Positions 37,501 to 42,200 of a stretch of 64,000 nucleotides of DNA are shown in pieces. The DNA is taken from positions 1 to 64,000 of the forward strand of contig JACLAT010000148.1 of NCBI GenBank assembly GCA_018105865.1, in the 5' to 3' direction. The notes under the pieces are model-generated. The model saw nothing but the letters and a program-made list of their open reading frames with translations, ran no database searches and had not been told where the DNA came from. Both the position numbers and the translations under genes were made by a program. Numbering within the stretch: position 1 is the first letter of the stretch; the number at the start of each line of letters is the position of its first letter. Origin of the DNA: Metaphire vulgaris (lineage: Eukaryota; Annelida; Clitellata; Crassiclitellata; Megascolecidae).

Positions 37501-39177
37501 GAGTTGGGTCGCGACCCATAGTGAGTCAATGCGGCTCTCAAGATTTGGAAAATTTGCAAAAATGGCTCTTGGTTACTACAGGTCTGGCCACCCCTGAGCT
37601 ATACAGTAAGATTACAAGATCATAATGATTTATATCATTGGACTAGTTCTCTTTGCTCCATTTTTTGTATTATAATGAATGATTAATTTTCTTTGCTCAA
37701 TTTTTTTTTACTCTAATGAATGCTTAATGTGAGAAATTGATGTATTTATACATGTAGCTGATATGCTATTCTGTTGTTCTGTTGGAAATAATTTAATTTA
37801 AAAAAGATATAATACAAAATACCCAGACATATTACAATAGGCCACAAAATTGTTACCTTCTCAACAGAATAGGTAGCCAGAATAGGATCAGGATTATCAT
37901 CAGTTGGTCCTTTACCACCAACAAAATGAACACTGCAAATGTATGTATCTATTGTAATGTTTTTTTGTATGTGAATCCTTCTTGACCACAATTAATTATT
38001 CGCCCACACCTTACATTTCTTAAGATTGTTGTTAGGCTTTGAGAATTGTATAAAAAACACATCTTTCATGTACCGGTAATCCTTGTATGTATATCAGCTG
38101 TCGTGTTTGCAAACCCCATAACAACAGTGCTTTGAAGCAGGCATCATTTAAGAACAGTGTTTATTCTAGACCTGTTTTTGGGGGGATTTCCCCAAAAGTT
38201 TGAAAATTTACCCCCCCCCCCAATTTCCATATGTTGCATTGGGGATGGAAATCCCCCCAAAAAAAAGTGTGACGAGAGGGGTTTTATATTTGGAGAGGGG
38301 AAAAATATAAGGATATGACGATATTCAGAGAAAGATAAGACCGTACAAGGATGTGATGACCTTTCTTTTTTGCTTGTCAAGGTTTTTGGGCAGACGAACC
38401 TTCTCCCCTCCCCAAACATCCCAAACTCCCCCCAATGTCAAGGTGGCTAGAATAAACACTGGTTTAAGAAACCTTTATAAAGTTTACTTTTTAACCCGTT
38501 GCTAGAGTAATAAAATTTTTCAGGTCATCGCCATTCAGAGTAATTAATTCTGGGTAAAAGCTTCATATGAAATGTGAACATATACGTTTTAAATTTACTA
38601 TGTCTCAGGCTATATAGAAGCCAAAGAAATGAGGTTTGCACCGTTGTTTAGCATTTTTTATTGTTCTTTCTAACCATCCGTGCAAAAAGAAAATTTGTGG
38701 GGTAGGGTCCACTCTACAGCCAAAAATCGGACCCCTCCCCCAAATTTTTTTCAAAGCTCAATAGCAAACATTTTCAGCGGTGACACCCCTTTTGTGAGCG
38801 GCAAAGTTTTAGAGGGTTGTAATTGGAACAGAATAGTTCAACAATTGTGAAGATCGGACGCAATTTGGGGTAGATATCATTTTTCAAACCCTAGAAATGT
38901 CTCTTTTCAAAGCCAAAATCCGACCCTAGGTCGAATAAAGCCTATTTCCCTTGCTTATAGTGGGCACAAAAGCTAAAAAAAGCTCCTATCTATCGAAGGG
39001 ATAATAACTAAATCGAAGTATTGCATTGGAACGTATATATACGGCGAACTCCGTTGTGGAGCAGACGCTGAAGTTGCGCGACATATATCTATGGCGAACG
39101 CCGTTGCTGAACAATTGACGTGCGACGTATATCTACGGCGAACTCTTTTAACGGGTTAAAAGAACTATTTATAATTA

Positions 39178-39220
<43 letters not shown>

Positions 39221-42200
39221 GTATATATAAGTATATATTTATAATGTTTCTATCCGTGCGCTAACTCGTACAACAATGTTTGTCCGCAAAGGGGTGTGGC
39301 CGACCGCGCATGCGCAGTTTGGATGAGGTCATAGGCTATTTTTAGGTCTCGCGACCACATTTGTAAACTACGCTATTCTTTTCATCAAAAATCAGCAGTC
39401 AAATAGGCAAGCAAATAGGCAATCAAATCAGCAAGCAAATAGGCAAGCAAACAAACACCAATAACAAAGCAACTCAAGAACATTGAGAGGATTTTTGGAT
39501 AGTGCCTCTCGTGTCTGTTTGCAACACATATAAATGTTTTGCGCTCCTTAGTATAATTATTGAGCTGTTTTAGAATTATCTGAAATGGAAGTAAATGCCA
39601 CAATCTTTAAACACTTGTCTTTAAAACACTTGGACCATCCATAATGTTGTTATTCTTCTTCAGGTTCCTTCTCTTTTGCAATGGCGGCCACAGACTTCCA
39701 CTTTTCTCGATCTCTGGTGATCTTCAGAAGCTCAATGTTGTTCTTTGCATCCACGCCTTCTCTCAGTTTGTCTATGAATATATATCTCTATCTTCCATTC
39801 GATCTTTTCCCTTTCACCTTGCCGGTTACAGCCATTTGTCACCCCTTCCACATCATGTGCCCAAAAAAATTTCATCTGCCTTTCATTTATGATTGCCATT
39901 AATTGCCAGCTGATACAGATCTTCTAACTAATCAGATGAATTGTTGCATCAGTGAGATAGCTGATTGGACTAAATCGAATCATCTGCAACTTAATGTCAA
40001 CAAAACGGAGATACTATGGTGCTCAACCACACGTCGTCAATATCAGATCCCACCCACCACCGTCCACGTTGGTTCGGAAGACATTGCTAAGGATGCTTGT
40101 GTCCGTAACCTCGGTGTGTACATCAATTGTAACATCTCCATGACAACACATGTTCAGAAAACGGCATCCTGCTGCTTCTCAATCCTGAGAAGAATTTGAA
40201 TCATTCAGAACTCAATTCCACCTTCCGTTGTAAAGACTTTAGTGGTGTCTCTGGTTATGCCACGCCTGGACTATTGTAATGTGCTCTTGGCTGGGCTACC
40301 AAGGCAACTTACTGAAAGACTTCAGGCTGTCCTCAATACAGCAGCGCGTCTTGTCTATCAAGCCAGAAGATCAGATCACGTGACACCGCTTCTTTATGAA
40401 CTTCACTGGCTTCGTATTTCACAGCGGATTGAATACAAATTGGCGATCCTTGCTTATCGGTGTCTTCCAGAGGCGTCATTTGGGGGGGGACTGGGGGCCG
40501 TGGCCCCCCCCAAGGAAATGAAAATATTAATTTATAATGTATTAATGTGCAACAAAAAACAAAAACAGGGGCGTCATTTGCGTTTGGGGGGGCAAAAAAG
40601 GTCAGCAGCCCCTAAAGGAGTGCTTGATGTCGGGTAACTTGAAGTAACTAATCGTAAAAAGGGCTGACAACCCCCCCAAAAAAAGGTCGTCAACTTTTTG
40701 GGAAACTCGTCAAGTCGAAAAATTGAAAATTGAAAAAAATCTAAAAATTTAGAAAAATGAAAAATGAAAAATTTTAAAAAATTTCTCGCCCCCCCCCCCC
40801 AAGAAAAGTGTGAAATGATGCCACTGGTGTCTTCATGGTCTGGCGCCATCGTATCTGTCGGCTGGTTTTTGCAAGACTTCTGACATCAACTCTCGTCAAC
40901 GATTGCGATCTGCATCCAGTCTTACTCTCGTTGTTCTGTCTACACACCACATAACCATTGGTGACTGCATGTTTCCGGTAGCGGTTGCCAAAGTTTGGAA
41001 TAGCCTGCCACCATCAATAGGGTGCTCCATAGGTCAATGGTCAAAATTTTTTTCTCCCAAAAATCAGCTCCCTGCCCTTTTTCCCATTCATTGATGCATG
41101 TAAATAAAGTATGTAAGTTTTTGGGTGAATTCAAATTGTGTAAGCCTTGCCACCAGCATGCCAAGGATGTGACAATGTATTTAAACAAACGCAAAAACTT
41201 CAATATTAGAAAATTTCATGTCCTACCTTAATTTATCACAAGAAGATGAGTTTGCATGTCATGTAAAGAGAAGAATGTGACAAACATGAATTATTAACAC
41301 TTGGGGCTTTCAAAAAACTATTCAAGAGTGCAAAAATATCGATGATGGCCAAAAATATTAATAAGTCAAAATTTGTATGTTGGTCAAAGAACGACATTAA
41401 TGGCTGCATTTATCTCCGAGGATGGAGCTGATGTTAAAACTGTGACACTGTCAAAATCTAGTCATACCAGGAAAAGTAGAGGGGAAATAGCAAGAGGGAA
41501 ACAAAGAATAAAGTATACAGACAGCCTAAGAGAAGCAACAAGAGCTAAAGACAACTTCGAATTGATAAAGAAAATCAGAAACAGAGAAGAGTGGAAAACT
41601 GGAAATCCATGGTCGCCAACGTAGCAATACATGGCACGTCAAGAAAGAACAGAATAAAAACACTATCAAAGTCAAGTACCAGAAGAGCAGGTAAGGCAAT
41701 TCGAACAGAAGCGGCTCTTCTAGTAAAAACATCGTTTACTGCACCGAAGTGAACAATGGGATGGAAAATTGTGCCAGGAGACAGTGAGAGACTAGCCATC
41801 TCATAGCAGGACTGCCAGCTCCCAGAGAAGGGAAGGTAAACTGTTTGATGTTCCGGCCATATCTGATGGCACTGGAGCAACCCAGGCAACTGTTGCCCAG
41901 GATGTGATACACGGCTGGAGGGGTGAAAGCACAATAATTATTGTGGAGCCTGTGTAAAGCTGGAGACATTACTAGGTAGAAAATTATTCTACTTTGCTTG
42001 TCGTCGACACAATGTAATGGAAAGAATGTTGTGAGGAGTTTGGCAGGAATTATTCGGTGAAACATCCAACCCATATACACTTGAATATAAGGATTTTCAA
42101 CAATCTTGGGGCGTACTTGCTCAACGATTTACATTCAAAACGCTTGATATTCGCTATCGTAGACAGAAACGTCAGCAAGAAGTACCGGTAGTTATTGACT

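Larger units (their letters stand above)
35100..38000 (-). pseudogene. THAP / DDE_Tnp_4-type transposase remnant
   Basis: Minus strand, high to low coordinates: 37746-37991 [20 protein letters not shown] (C-terminal half of a THAP zinc finger); 36211-36501 a coiled segment [15 protein letters not shown] then CCLYTGLS; 35908-36177 [47 protein letters not shown] (helix-turn-helix of the HTH_Tnp_4 kind); 35340-35583 INCSEFQVQ ... [20 protein letters not shown], a DDE core. Broken by stops, the hAT at 36666, its LINE and the MITE at 35584. Family named from memory of the domain pattern. Confidence 0.75.

Noticed and set aside
37859..37925. [14 protein letters not shown] segment considered as an SCPx exon between exons 1 and 2
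   Set aside because: It has a donor-like GAG AAG|GTAAC and the right strand, but the peptide is a THAP zinc finger half and exon 1 joins exon 2 at 34851 in phase to give [10 protein letters not shown].
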